From: Deroplatys truncata
Taxonomy: Eukaryota > Arthropoda > Insecta > Mantodea > Mantidae
Length of the DNA stretch: 64,000 nt
Direction of reading: 5' to 3'
Assembly (NCBI GenBank): GCA_030765065.1
Contig: CM060977.1
Location: forward strand, 131,568,295-131,632,294
The notes beneath the pieces are model-generated. The model did no database searches and was not told the DNA's origin. It was given only the letters and a program-made list of their open reading frames with translations. This document shows positions 10,881 through 21,485 of the stretch, in pieces. The position numbers and the translations under genes were made by a program. Numbering within the stretch: position 1 is the first letter of the stretch; every line of letters starts with the position of its first letter.

Positions 10881-11811
10881 TTAAAAATCAAGCATCTGAT
10901 TAACATCAAAGTACAGTCACAGCATCACTTGGAGGTTGTTATTATCATCCTAAAATTTAAGTTAGCTATCCTCAATGCTTCTGAGAAAACGGTTCATTTA
11001 TACCAAAAAATGCAATTCTCAGAAAAATCTATTCAAAGAAAATGTGGAGAAAAAACTCACATATATTTGCAAAGAAAAAAAAAAGATATATGATCTGGGT
11101 ATTCAGAAGCTACCGTACTTAACAGTAGTGCCAATTGTGGAACAAAACATCCCCTAAAAGATGAGCTAAATTTTCCCTCTCTAATACAAGATGTGTAGCA
11201 TTTATATACTGTGCAGAACTCACAATATATGATGACAGATACAATACCGTTTTGAAAAATATATTTAGGGCACAAGTACATATATCAAATTAAAGAGCAA
11301 AATCCCAATTTATAGGACTATAGACAAACTAAAAGCCTAAGTTTTGGCAATTTTTGCGTCTCCCTTTAAGCGCAACATTCCGAAGTAATGAATAGGTAGA
11401 TATTTGCATTTGCTTTTACTTACCTTCGATTAATTCACTATTCTGCTTTATATTTAACATTTTGTATTAAAATATTACCTTCAGTTATTTACTCAGAGGT
11501 CTGTTTTCCAGGCTTGGGGTTCTGAAATAAAGTGCATCATTTGACACGGGAGCCATGAGTTTCAGTCTTATATTGATTAGATTTATTTTTTATTTTGAAA
11601 GTTTGTAGTCGCTTTAAAACATTAGTCTTATCGCGACTTTACAACTTTTAAAATAAATATTTAACTATAAAGCAATGAGGTTATTTAACATCCTGGCAGT
11701 TTTGAACCATTACAATGAACTAGTATAACATTGTGACATTATAATTAATCAAACTGATTGAACATTATAAAGTTTTATATAAATTTATGCTTTTGAAAAA
11801 AATCAACCATC
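10881..11811. other. AT-rich spacer, nothing recognised
   Basis: No transposon terminus, RNA gene or convincing coding region was seen. Confidence 0.5.
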
Positions 11812-12240
11812 TTAGGGTACATCGAATTGTTGAGTGCTGGGTATCTGGTAGTATTGTCTCCACTGATCGTATTGTGGGCATTCCACGATTATGTGTTTCG
11901 TCGTTAACAGTATGTTACACTGGTGGCAGATGGGTGGTTGGTCCTTTGAAAAACTGTGCGTGATCTTGGTATGGCCCATTCTCAGTCGGGATATTAAAAC
12001 CTGATCTTGTCTGGAAAGACAATTACTGGGAAGATGTGTCGAAAAACTCGATGTTATATCACGGAGTTTGCTTCTCGTGGAGTCAAGCCATCCTGTCTTC
12101 CATTGTTGGTGGAGATTCTTTTTAATGGTTGAGATAACATCATGGGCTGGTGTAGTTATAGTTGGGTCACTTAGGGATGCTTAGTGGCTTATTTTGCTGC
12201 CTTGTATTCCAGTGTGGGATGAATCCATACTAAGAAACCG
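11812..12240 (-). pseudogene. LINE (jockey-like) ORF2 C-terminus: RNase H tail and zinc knuckle
   Basis: A minus-strand frame from about 12180 down to the TAA at 11812-11814 is open for over 120 codons. It reads SRQDQVLISRLRMGHTKITH, then PPICHQCN, then TTKHIIVECPQY. This is the arrangement seen after the RNase H domain of jockey-group LINEs, with a C..C...H...C metal-binding motif. Just upstream (12181-12240) SSHTGIQGSKISH resembles the final RNase H motif but is followed by a stop, so the copy is dead. It retains only the 3' end of ORF2, as expected for a 5'-truncated LINE. RNase H removes the RNA template during target-primed reverse transcription. Similar tails occur at 58870-59345 and 61200-61492. 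Confidence 0.75.
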
Positions 12241-12479
12241 CCTCTCTTAACCGTGTACATTAAACTGTTCAGCAGTTTTCTTAAAAATAATCATAAATTT
12301 AACTTTCTCTATCACCTCATCTAGAGGACGCGCCGTATTCGACTCTTAATATTACTAGAAATGCATATTTTGAAGCTCTGAATAAAAAAACACATTTTTA
12401 AAAGGAACAAAGGCAGCGCATGTCTTTGTGTGTCTGTGAGCGCGTGTGTTTAAAAACAAAAATGTCAAATAAACACTAA

Positions 12480-13260
12480 GTCGGGAGTCTTTTAAGATGC
12501 AAGGCGAAGATTCTTCATCCGGATCAGTTCTCGTCGGCGTTCCTCAAGGTTCCATGCTGTTTTTATTATGTATTTATGGACACACTTTAACTACTATGGT
12601 GCTTAGCGTTCCATTCCATACTGAGCGTGAAAGACCGAACATTTTGCTCAGAGGCCTCTTTATCAGGCTTGAGGTTCTTTAACGTGCCGTAAATCTACGA
12701 CAAGGAGCCATCGGCTTTACTTCCCTTTCGAGCGAAGCCATGCTTAGGATTTTTACGCCCGAAAATAAAATCCATCTCCTGCGCGGGTTCGAATCCAACA
12801 CCTCGGGTTCCGTGCTGGGCTCTACACTTTTTGATATCTATATTTGCGATTTTCCTCCTTTGCTTTATATTACTACTTCCATTTATGGTGATTATACAGG
12901 TTTATTCATATTTGATGAAGATATTCTCGCCGATACTACTCGCCTCCAAACAGCTTTGGATTCCCTACATATTTGGTGTAAGCTTTGGCGTTCTCTCTCA
13001 ACTACAACAAATTGACATCATGATCTTCACGCTCCGCCGATCTGCACCACCCCCCACCTATTGCCCTAACGGCACCACTATACCATGGAAGCATATTGAT
13101 GAAACAGTGAAATATCTGGGATTACTCTTTGACTACCGATTTACCTGGAAGTCTCATAACAACAGCAAGCTCACTTTAGAGTATTCTCGTACTTCATGAC
13201 CTTATCCACTAATTAATCGCACATCTTTTCTACACAGTAAAAGCTGTAGAGATATTTCTG
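12480..13260 (+). pseudogene. LINE reverse transcriptase fragment (jockey-like), split by SINE S1
   Basis: The plus strand encodes SGSVLVGVPQGS just before 12548, and after the SINE it resumes with GSVLGSTLFDIYICDFP. GVPQGSVLGP.LF is the conserved RT motif B block of non-LTR retrotransposons. Downstream IYGDYTGLFIF sits where the catalytic YADD-type motif belongs; GDYT in place of ADDT means the first catalytic aspartate is lost. Then TALDSLHIWCKLWR, TVKYLGLLFDYRFTWKSH and HPLINRTSFLHSKSC follow in shifting frames. Frameshifts near 13010 and 13195 and the SINE make it inactive. The 3' continuation is probably 14850-15290. Confidence 0.78.
12560..12805 (-). mobile_element. SINE S1, inserted in the LINE RT, 12-bp target duplication
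   Basis: The flanks are GGTTCCATGCTG (12548-12559) and GGTTCCGTGCTG (12806-12817). On the minus strand it reads from a B box (GGATTCGAACCCG) through the family's ATGGC..CTTCG..GGGAAG block to the TAGTTAAAG...CATAAATA tail. The 5' tRNA-like end is shortened. It belongs to family S, with further copies at 20411, 23950, 41861, 42966, 48278, 49889, 55698 and 60190. Confidence 0.8.
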
Positions 13261-13388
13261 GCTGATTAAGACTACATAAAAGGAACTGTATAATAATTAT
13301 ACTTTAGGAATTATTAATAATTAATTAACGTTCAATTTGATAAATTTCCATAATTTTAAAGCCATAGGATTAAAAATTGTATCAATCG

Positions 13389-13913
13389 TGAGGCAGTATT
13401 TTTAACACTTAAATGATTTCAGTCTAATTATATAATACATAATTCAATAACAGCCCACCTTAAATCAATATGTGTATGTAACAATATATAAAAAGTGTAT
13501 ATTACAGTCATTGTATATGTTTATATTATTGTATACATGTAATAATGTCATCTGAATGTGTTACGTAATTTAATAATGTAGGAGCTGTGAGAATAATAGG
13601 TTAAAAGTTGCTAACAATGAGGTAACCTTTAGGCAATAATGAGTAAGAAAGTTTAATAAAGCTAATAGTCATTATTGGAGCAACAATAATGTAAACTTTG
13701 AGACAGTTTATAAAATAGCTAATCAACAACCAGAAAAAAAGCTTAAGTTAAATAAAAGTATTCTATTGGATTAGGAATAGCCAATCACAGACTTGAAATA
13801 CAGAAATTTACAAATTTAGGCAGCAGAAATATAATACAACTCTTTCAATACAACCTACTTCAAATTGACGCCCAAAACGTGGGGCAAATAACGTAAAGAT
13901 ACTATCTACTTCA
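13389..13913 (+). mobile_element. C1: solo-LTR-like repeat, internally deleted, TSD ATCG
   Basis: It begins TGAGGCAGTATTTTTAAC and ends ...CTACTTCA. It is flanked by ATCG at 13385-13388 and 13914-13917. It matches the first ~430 bp of the 0.94-kb C family, then skips to the last ~90 bp. TG...CA termini and a 4-bp duplication are typical of LTR retrotransposons. CCAAT-like boxes and AT-rich stretches are present; no coding sequence. Confidence 0.68.
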
Positions 13914-13917
13914 ATCG

Positions 13918-14848
13918 AAAGCCCTTCATAAGCTGTAAAGAGTTTTAAGTTTCAATAATATTGTTAAATAAATAAAGGCGTAATTGCATAAGAAAAACTG
14001 CAAGATTTAGGCAAGAATAAAAGTAGCTTCGTTTCAGACTGTCCATTATGCTTTCCGAGCGTGGGGCCATAAAAATCGAAACCTTCTTTTGTACTTCATG
14101 CGTATGAGGCAAGTTTTAAAGTAAACAGACGCTATGAGGCAACGGACATTCCTTACAGTTAAGTTTTAAATTTTCAACCAGAGAACCAATAAACGTAGAA
14201 AACAAGTGCGAGAACCAATGGAAACATAGGAGACGCATTGACATGTATGAAATTTTGAGATCAGTCGTTGATATGTGTGAATGCGAGCGTGGTTTTGGGA
14301 CAGTCTGCCATGATTCTTCGGTAAAGAAACACGCATGACGTTGAGTCAAAAAGAAAAGAAAAGAAAAGGATAAAAGTTCCAAAATTTACGAAGTGCCGCA
14401 CCACAGTGCAATCATAAAGTAATGCTTGTGGAATAATTATATAGCGTGTAAGATTGTCGTCGAAATTATTTTATCCGGATAATAAATAACTTAACACGCC
14501 GCAAGTAATGAATTCAAGTTCGCGGGAGTCAAAAGAACAGTGATAGAGCGCCTTAAATAATAAATAATTAACCGGAGTAAAACGTTAGTGGACCAAAGGG
14601 TAAAATATTCTTATATAAGAACCCTACGGGGTAGAAAAGAACAAGAATTTTGCAGGTTTTCTGGCAGGAGTCCGCGTTTTAGTGAGGAAGTGTCACCCCT
14701 CCCGCAATGCTAACCTGACAATAACAGTAGGAAATTTCTGACCGATTCGCCGACAGTTAACCCTGAGATGCGACGTCGATAAGTGCTTCCTGACTGATAT
14801 AGGGATCTCGAGACATGAAGACTTCACCTACGACACAGAGACGAGAAC
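13918..14848. other. Unassigned insert between LINE halves
   Basis: About 0.9 kb, together with 13261-13388, separates the two parts of the LINE. No transposase, LTR pair or repeat partner was recognised in this window. No convincing gene. Confidence 0.4.
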
Positions 14849-14849
14849 G

Positions 14850-15290
14850 ACGGCGAAGTAAGAGCAACACAACAAGTAGAGCACAAAACGCTACAAACCG
14901 CACTATATACCTATCTATCCTGCGTCCTATACTGACGTACGCTTGCCTTGTCTCCGGTTGGGATGGGTTACAGCAAAATTCAGAAGATTCAAACGTTCCA
15001 AAACAAAATCTATGCACAACAGTCCCTGCTCCTTTTTCGTCCGGAGCGAACAGCTACACCGTGAGCTTGGCATTCTCACTATTCTGGAGTTTTGTTGTCG
15101 CCAAGCACAGAAGTTCTCTCATCATCTTCGCTATGTTCCAGATATGATTTTCTATTTACTTGGCACTCGCTCACAACTTCCCACCAATCTGCAGTCGTCT
15201 GCCACAGGATCTTTTGCTTTAACTCCCTATACAATTAGCTTCGAAAGAATCCGCTTCATCTACATGCCACCAGTGTGATGAGGGGGTTGA
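14850..15290 (+). pseudogene. LINE reverse transcriptase C-terminal fragment
   Basis: The plus strand reads IYLSILRPILTYACLVSGW at about 14910-14965, the conserved block after the RT catalytic core of jockey-group LINEs. In the next frame it continues with VRSEQLHRELGIL and FCCRQAQKFSHHL to about 15150. At least one frameshift (near 14960) and no RNase H domain. It is plausibly the continuation of 12480-13260, pushed apart by C1 and other sequence. Confidence 0.7.
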
Positions 15291-15348
15291 TCTCCAATCC
15301 AGCTAGTGCCATTATTTCTTTTGCTTGTTTCAATTTTCTTGTATTGTA

Positions 15349-16197
15349 TTTTTACTTTCTCTACTACGTAGAGTAAGTAGGGGAAGTATTGTATTCTACC
15401 AAAAAATTCGATACCGAGATTTCACCTGAAATACATGTTTTGAGACCCCCTGAATCCCAAAAAAGAATTTTTGGAAACATGTCCGTGGTGTGTCTGTGTG
15501 TGTGTGTCTGTCTGTCTGTCTGTCTGTGAACAGCATAACTCAGAAACAAACAGTCGGAGAAACACCAAACTTGGTATTTAGGATCAGCATCTTCCAGAGA
15601 TGCGACACGGTTTTCAAGAAAATTCCCCTACCCCAGATTACCCTTTACATGGAACATTTTTCGATAATTTTAATTTTCTCAAAAATGGCTCTAAAGATTT
15701 TGATCAAAATATCATATGTTTAAGATATTTTCATGACAAATGAAATGTATATCTCGAATTTTCTGGGAATGTCTCCAAAGGTATTCTTCATTGTGAACGA
15801 CTTTTGCATAACTGGTAAAACATAAGAGATAGACAAAATTTTACTACACAAAAATGTAGATCGCGTTAAAATACACAATTTATGTCATATACATTTTTTT
15901 GTTGTTGGGTGAACCATTTTCGAGATATTGCTTGTTATTCCGTTAGATTTTCCAATACTTATACTTTTTCTCAAATTCGTTATTCATTTTTTTTGGTCAT
16001 GGTAATCCAAAGAGAATGGAATACTCGACATAGCAACCAGCTGTTAAAATATTTCATATCGCTTGCATCTACAAGAAAATTAGCAATAAGATTAACATTT
16101 CGATATCTCGATTAACATGAAGCATATGGAGAATAAGCGCTTGCAAAAATAGTTTGTACGAGAGTAGAGAAATTCATGTGAGTGTAACACATCAGAT
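15349..16197 (+). mobile_element. Family-A repeat A1 (Helentron-like non-autonomous element)
   Basis: It starts TTTTTACTTTCTCTACTACG and ends AGTGTAACACATCAGA before a T run. Near the left is a GT/CTGT microsatellite at 15487-15526, between ATGTCCGT and GAACAGCATAACTC, the fixed position for the family. ACTTTCTCTAC at the left end is repeated inverted about 20 bp inside the right end. No coding capacity; the short frames are shared noise. Confidence 0.8.
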
Positions 16198-17039
16198 TTT
16201 TTCTTATTTTTAACTAAATCTGTATGGCGTCAATGACGCTGATCGATTTAAATAAAAAAGGCGAAGATTTATCATGGAATTCCTCCCACAAACCGACTAA
16301 TATCGGAAACAGTTCGTTACTTACCTATATTATTTTCTCAAAAATGACTAACCACTTTGTTTAAAGTATCATGTGTTTGGAATAATTAATAAACAAACAT
16401 GTCTTTAACTGTCTGTAAAAAGGCGGTACCAACTTCTTCATTCTTGCTGCATTTTATATAACCAGTAAGCCACAAAAGACAGACAAAAATTAATATAGGA
16501 AAATGTTATTATACTTAAAATATGCAATTTATGAATAATTTGTAAATACTTTGTGAATTAGCTGTTTCCAAAACTTTACCTGTTGTATGATTGACTTTTA
16601 TACTGTTTTTGTCAGTGTACTTTTAGAAGTTGCGTCTGTTTTTTCTTATTTCTTAGCTGGTGGCCGGCATTTATTGGACTTCTTTTATTAACAGCTGATC
16701 ATTGTCTCAGCCTCGTGTAAAGTGTTTGTTACCGATATTATCTAAATCAGGCATGCCGTTTTGCAACACTCGGGGTCATCCCCCATTCTCCCTCCAACTC
16801 CGTGTGTTGGGAATGATCAGACTTCACGGCGACACGGCTATTGGAATAGAAGCTCCTTGGATGGTAAGCAAAGCGAGGAACATAACAAAGGGATGGGTTA
16901 AATTCGTGTCCCCTCGGGGGCAAACCTGATTCAAATGAAACTTTTATTTATATAAACATGCACTTATCGTAATTATAAAGTGAACAGAAAAACATAGATT
17001 TATATAAACAGCCCATGGAATCACCATGACATTTATTAC
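16198..17039. other. Unassigned spacer
   Basis: No terminal repeats, RNA genes or coding region recognised. A somewhat GC-richer patch lies at 16730-16930. Confidence 0.45.
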
Positions 17040-17050
17040 GGGTAGAGAAA

Positions 17051-17551
17051 GCAAAGGTACATATTACGGAAGGAGGCCACCAAAACCGGGCCAGAGCACT
17101 GCAAATAGGCCACAAGGGTCCTTTTTGTTCCTAATGTGGTCGCTGGGAGGGAACGATGAGGGGAGAGACCTGAAGTGCAACCAGAATCGGGATGACGGCG
17201 GGCGCAAGCATGGACAGGTTCCCTCACGTTTCCAGATAGAAGACATCCAACGCCGCCCGACCCTACCCACGAAGCCCTAACTCCCGGCGGTCCCCCTTAT
17301 GGGGTCCACTTCGGAGGCGGATCCTGACACCAGGAAAGAAATCTCTACAAAGTGCAAATCGAGCGCGCTGTCCATTCTGAAACAGATACAATAAAGGAGA
17401 TGATGGGTACAGGAAAGTCGTGGGAGAAGAGGAACCTCCCAGCATTCGCCTGCCGACCCGAGGAAATCACGAAAACCTATGGATCAGATCGAACCCGGGG
17501 CCTTCTGAATGCGAGTTACACACGTTACCGCGGCGCTACCTCGGTCGGTAT
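17051..17551 (-). mobile_element. SINE E2 (tRNA-headed), 11-bp target duplication
   Basis: Flanked by GGGTAGAGAAA at 17040-17050 and 17552-17562. The minus strand begins ACCGACCGAGGTAGCGCCG and has the B box GGGTTCGATC. Its body aligns with E1 and includes a GGAGATGATGGGTACAGGAAA-type segment, plus about 50 bp that E1 lacks near 17430-17480. Not coding. Confidence 0.82.
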
Positions 17552-17562
17552 GGGTAGAGAAA

Positions 17563-18364
17563 ATGTTCTGTTATACATACGACTTTTTTACCAGACAATT
17601 TCTAACGAAATATGAACGATTGTTTTAATTACATACACTAATACAGATTGCACCCATTTTTTTCTGAAAAGCCCCAATCATCTCTCCCGTTTACTTGTCA
17701 GAAGCGTAAAGTCTCTCTCCTGAAAGTATTTCGTGACGAGACGGAAGCGCATACATTACATTACTTCGTTGTAATAACTCTTTTGTAAGGATCACTGTTC
17801 GCGATAAAACTGGGAAGTGGATTAACAATGCCTCACTCTCCTGTAACGTGAGGGGGCGGACGGACAATACACCGCCCTACACTCAAACCTCCTGCCCTTT
17901 AATTAACAATGCAACCACAGTAAATATCCTACCAAATTACTGGTGTCCAGTGCTCCCCACGAACACCGATTTTAATGTCCAACGGCTCACTGCCTATATT
18001 TACATAGTTTATAAACCTGTAAGGTTTAACAATTAAATGTTCAATACACAAAAACGAGCCCTATACACTTTACTGATCCTAAAGATTATTATTTACGGAG
18101 GCTTATAAAGATGAGACTTTTGTTTTTTTAATACTTCAAAAGCATTTGTCTTAAGACATACACATAGCTATGGCTGTAATTCTGGCAATATGAAGTTCTA
18201 AGTTACTGATGAGGTAGATATTCCAATTTGACGTAATATTAAGTTCTAATACCGGTTTGGATATTTAATACTACGATCCAGAGTTCCACTTTAAGCCTAA
18301 AGCAATAGTAAAAATGAAAAATAGGTGGTGATAGCGAAAACTGTGCCATCTATCCACAGACAAT
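17563..18364. other. Unassigned spacer
   Basis: AT-rich sequence without recognised features. Confidence 0.45.
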
Positions 18365-18894
18365 GAAAGCAGGTAGACTGGACGGCACCCTAATGCCATC
18401 TGTACGGCACGAAGCAGAAGATCCGGTTGTTATGCACTACGGCAAGGGTGGCGAAAACGACTTCCTTCCGCGAGCCACCAAATATGCAACACGCACTGCC
18501 CTACTCAGCAGTATGTGAAAATCAAACGGACGGTTGCAGAGAGGGAACGTGCGCCTGCGAGTCAAAATGCCTCGCGAGTCACGTTTTCGCCACCTCTGCA
18601 CTACGGTCTGTGGACACGTGAAGAAGTATGATGGCATGGTTACAGGGATGAGACCTAAAAGACTAGCTGCCTTTCTATATAAAAGCGGTTAGACTGGACG
18701 GCACCCTAATGCCATCTGCAGGACACGAAGCAGAAGATCCGGTTGCTATGCACTACGGTCTCTGTGGACACGACGAAGCCAGTGGATACACGGATGAGAC
18801 CTAGAAGACTAACTACCCGCCAACCACCGTGGACACGACGAAGCCAGTGGATACACGGATGAGACCTAGAAGACTAACTACCCGCCAACCACCG
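18365..18894. repeat. Tandem duplication array (about 0.2-kb units and a 65-bp subrepeat)
   Basis: The segment beginning GTAGACTGGACGGCACCC near 18373 recurs at about 18689 (GTTAGACTGGACGGCACCC) and continues with CAGAAGATCCGGTTG and GCACTACGG. After it, a 65-bp unit starting GTGGACACGACGAAGCCAGT is present twice in perfect tandem (about 18765-18829 and 18830-18894), with a diverged version near 18610-18670. The first large unit carries the hAT MITE H1; the second does not. Confidence 0.85.
18443..18598. mobile_element. H1: hAT-type MITE, 156 bp, TSD CACTACGG
   Basis: Terminal inverted repeats are CAAGGGTGGCGAAAACG and, from the right end, CAGAGGTGGCGAAAACG. The 8-bp duplication CACTACGG is at 18435-18442 and 18599-18606. 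Eight-base duplications and CA(G/A) ends with GGTGGCGAAAACG are typical of hAT elements. A second copy of exactly 156 bp is at 38711-38866. The interior is non-coding, so a hAT transposase must have acted in trans. Confidence 0.88.
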
Positions 18895-18963
18895 ATCTAA
18901 AATTTATCTACTAACAGATCTATCGCGATATGACCATGTAGTTAAAGCGACTACAGTAAATAG

Positions 18964-18966
<3 letters not shown>

Positions 18967-18998
<32 letters not shown>
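18967..18998. repeat. (AAT)n microsatellite
   Basis: About 10 AAT units. Confidence 0.93.
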
Positions 18999-18999
<1 letters not shown>

Positions 19000-19556
19000 G
19001 CTCAAACGTCTTTGCATTACATTCTTCTAAATCATGCACTATTTAAATATAAGTAGGGGAGAGGGGGCAAGTTAGCCACAGGGGCAGGTTGGCACATGGC
19101 TCCTATTTCAGCCCTTAGTCAACAGACTGCTGAAGAACGCAGACATATCTACTACTCCTTGTCTCCAACCACATGTCCCACAGAAGGGAAAATCCCTTCT
19201 GAGAAATTCTAGGGAAATGAAGCCGTTAACTTGTGTTTCCCGCGATGTTAGTATATATTCACTTCATGGAGAACCCAGTATTAAATGGCTTATAAATATT
19301 TTGTTAGAAAGTGCATTTAAATGGCTTTATTCATTGGTATTTTAAGTATTTTAATTGCTTATTCTTGATCGCTATATCGAGCTTCTATTAAAACAAATAG
19401 ACCAGGAGCAAGTTGGCACAACAGGAAGGGGCAGGTACCCCATTACCCAAGTAGGTTGTTTATTGCTACTATAATATGAACTGCATCACTTTAGTTGTTA
19501 ATATAATATGCACATAATTAAAACTAGCTCATTAATAAACAATACTAATTAATGGA

Positions 19557-19935
19557 ATTAGTTGTTCTTCCACACACTCCGTGTGTCGCACAAGGTTGGA
19601 AAGGTTCAATCAAATGACTGAAAAATTCAATGTCGTAGCTGGGATTTGAACCATGGTCTCCGTCGGTTGATCTAATAGTGGTTGAAACTATGAAGCCTGG
19701 AACTTAAAGTACATACAACATTGTAAGTCGCCATTGGGGTATGTCATCTCAATACAATTTGAGATCTCCTTGTGGTTTACCGGGAAAATACGAATCAGTC
19801 ATGCTTGCATGTTGCCATGGTAGTTCAGTGGTTAGAGCAACCGGGCGAAGATCGGGAGTTCCGTGGCTCAAATCCCGGCTATGGAATTGATTTTTTCAGT
19901 AATCTGATTCTAGCTATCCAATACTAATTAAAGTT
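19557..19935. repeat. G1: inverted pair of tRNA-like SINE heads
   Basis: The left arm has a minus-strand B box (GGTTCAAATCCCAGC at about 19638-19652). The right arm has a plus-strand tRNA-like head (A box TGGTAGTTCAGTGGTTAGAG, B box GGCTCAAATCCCGGC). The outer flanks are also inverted: CCTTTCCAACC-like with CAGT..ATTTGATT on the left mirrors TTTTTCAGTAATCTGATTC and TATCCAAT on the right. A second copy with the same layout is at 47915-48240, so this is a repeat family and not a chance pairing. Confidence 0.6.
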
Positions 19936-20196
19936 CTCATATTTTAACTAATCTTGCTGCTACCCCTGACAACAGCAAGGATCTGGCTATTCAACGAAAA
20001 GATTTTCCGGGATATTGAGGCATGTATGCACATCAACGGATAGGCGTATTGTTGATTATACCGGGGATTCCACACTAACCACAGTAACTGAAAATGCGCA
20101 CGTGGCTATAGAACTTCCTGTGCATGTTGGAATTCCCTTCTAATGTAGTATGCAACGAAATGGAAATCGAACCCTTTGTTTCTGGGCCCTCTACTA

Positions 20197-20722
20197 CAGA
20201 GTGAGCCAAAAGACTCCGATGCCAAAAATATATGGACAACGACGGTGGCCAGTTTCAGCATCTCCTTTCATAAAGTTGGTAAGTAAAGTCTTTAAAAGTA
20301 GCTTTAAAAATGTATGGTTTTATCCGCGCCTTTCTATGATAGCAGCAGACGGCAACGAGCGCCGAGGACGCGGACAGGAAAAACACCGCGGAGGCGTTTC
20401 GGAGTCTTTTAAATTGAGTTTTATTTATGGACGCTCTTTAACTACTATGGTTCTTAGCGTCCCATTCTATATTGGGCGTGAAACACCTGTAATTTTGCTC
20501 AGAGGCCTCTTTATCAGGCTTGAGGTTCTTTTACGTGCCGTAAATCTACGACACGGGACCACCGGCTTTACTTCCCTTCCTAAGGAAGCGTGCCAACGAT
20601 TTTTACGCCCGAAAAAATCCATCGCCCTCCGCCGGGTTTGAACCCGCGACCTTGGGAACTAGAGGCTAGCACGGTACCACTAGTCCACGGAGGACGACGA
20701 CGGAGTCTTTTGGCTCACTCTG
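20197..20722. mobile_element. TIR MITE (TA-flanked) interrupted by SINE S2
   Basis: The ends are perfect inverted repeats: CAGAGTGAGCCAAAAGACTC at the left and its complement at the right. TA lies at both borders (20195-20196 and 20723-20724), and the flanking ctac/gtag extends the match. Without the SINE the element is about 225 bp. TA duplication and a CAGAGTG start fit the mariner-superfamily elements elsewhere in this window, such as 27602, which starts CAGAGTGTATC. Non-coding. Confidence 0.75.
20411..20700 (-). mobile_element. SINE S2, nearly full length, 11-bp target duplication
   Basis: Flanked by CGGAGTCTTTT at 20400-20410 and 20701-20711. The minus strand begins with a tRNA-like head: GTCGTCCTCCGTGGACTAGT, with A box TGGACTAGTGGT and B box GGGTTCAAACCCGGC. 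The body and AATAAAACTCAATTTAA tail follow. It gives the best full-length model of family S, about 290 bp. The right-hand duplicate doubles as the MITE's terminal repeat. Confidence 0.85.
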
Positions 20723-20849
20723 TAGTAGAATCACGGTTTCCTCTGAATGTTGAGGCCACTGCAAAAAGGCGGATAGGAGAACGTAAATACCAGAAGGAAA
20801 CTGTCGACTCCAGTTCTCACAGATTCTCCTGTGAAAAATGCTCTAAAAG

Positions 20850-21095
20850 AAAGGAAAGCAAAGAAGGACACTGGCCAAGAGCATCAGAAGAAGTGACCTG
20901 TTCTGCGAAAGGAATAAAAATTCAAGAAGCAGAGACAAAGGAGGAGGGACAGTGAAGACGACCACGATGACGAAACTTTCTGCTTATACTGTACAAGCCT
21001 ACCAGGTGAGGCTTAGATTCAGTATCTGGAGTGTAGATTGTGGGCATACGAGAGGTACACTGATGGCAACAGGCAGTTTGTGTATTTAAATTGTT
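20850..21095 (+). pseudogene. pogo/Tigger transposase C-terminal zinc-finger relic
   Basis: From about 20957 the plus strand reads DDHDDETFCLYC, a stop after LPGEA, then IQYLECRLWAYERY and FVYLNCFGN. Insect pogo/Tigger proteins often end in an acidic stretch followed by a C..C...C..WAH..C...F.C..C finger. Here one stop interrupts it and two cysteines appear changed to tyrosine (ERY, FVY). A basic lead-in (KERKAKKDTGQEHQKK) precedes it. The catalytic domain is absent, displaced or deleted by the MITE/SINE. Confidence 0.55.
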
Positions 21096-21485
21096 TTGGG
21101 AACATTTCTGATTAATTTGTGTACAGTGTTTCGTTTCATTAGCGACATTAAGTGTTTAAATAACTTAGGGCTTTACATATTACTTTAAATGTTTTAAAAC
21201 ATAATTATATTTCTGAAGTGTTCTTATAACTTGATCATGATATTTGTTTTTAATTAATTATTTAAAAGGCATATTTCCCATTTAAATAACATGTAGACAA
21301 CTTACCGCACATTCTATGCCAACCTGCCTCCCAATTGGGGCAAGTTCACTCACTATGCATTATTTTGAAAAGTTAAATAAATTAACTTTAAGTGGCCGTA
21401 AATTAATGACGCAATTACTAGTAAATACAGTTAAAGAAATTTATGAAAGAATACCCTGTCAGGATTAGCTGAAATGTTGCAGTAA

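Noticed and set aside
13389-13913. C repeats as MITEs
   Set aside because: They lack terminal inverted repeats; TG/CA ends with 4-bp duplications fit an LTR better.
18765-18894. CRISPR-like array from the 65-bp direct repeats
   Set aside because: Only two adjacent perfect units with no spacers, in a eukaryotic transposon-rich context; this is a minisatellite.
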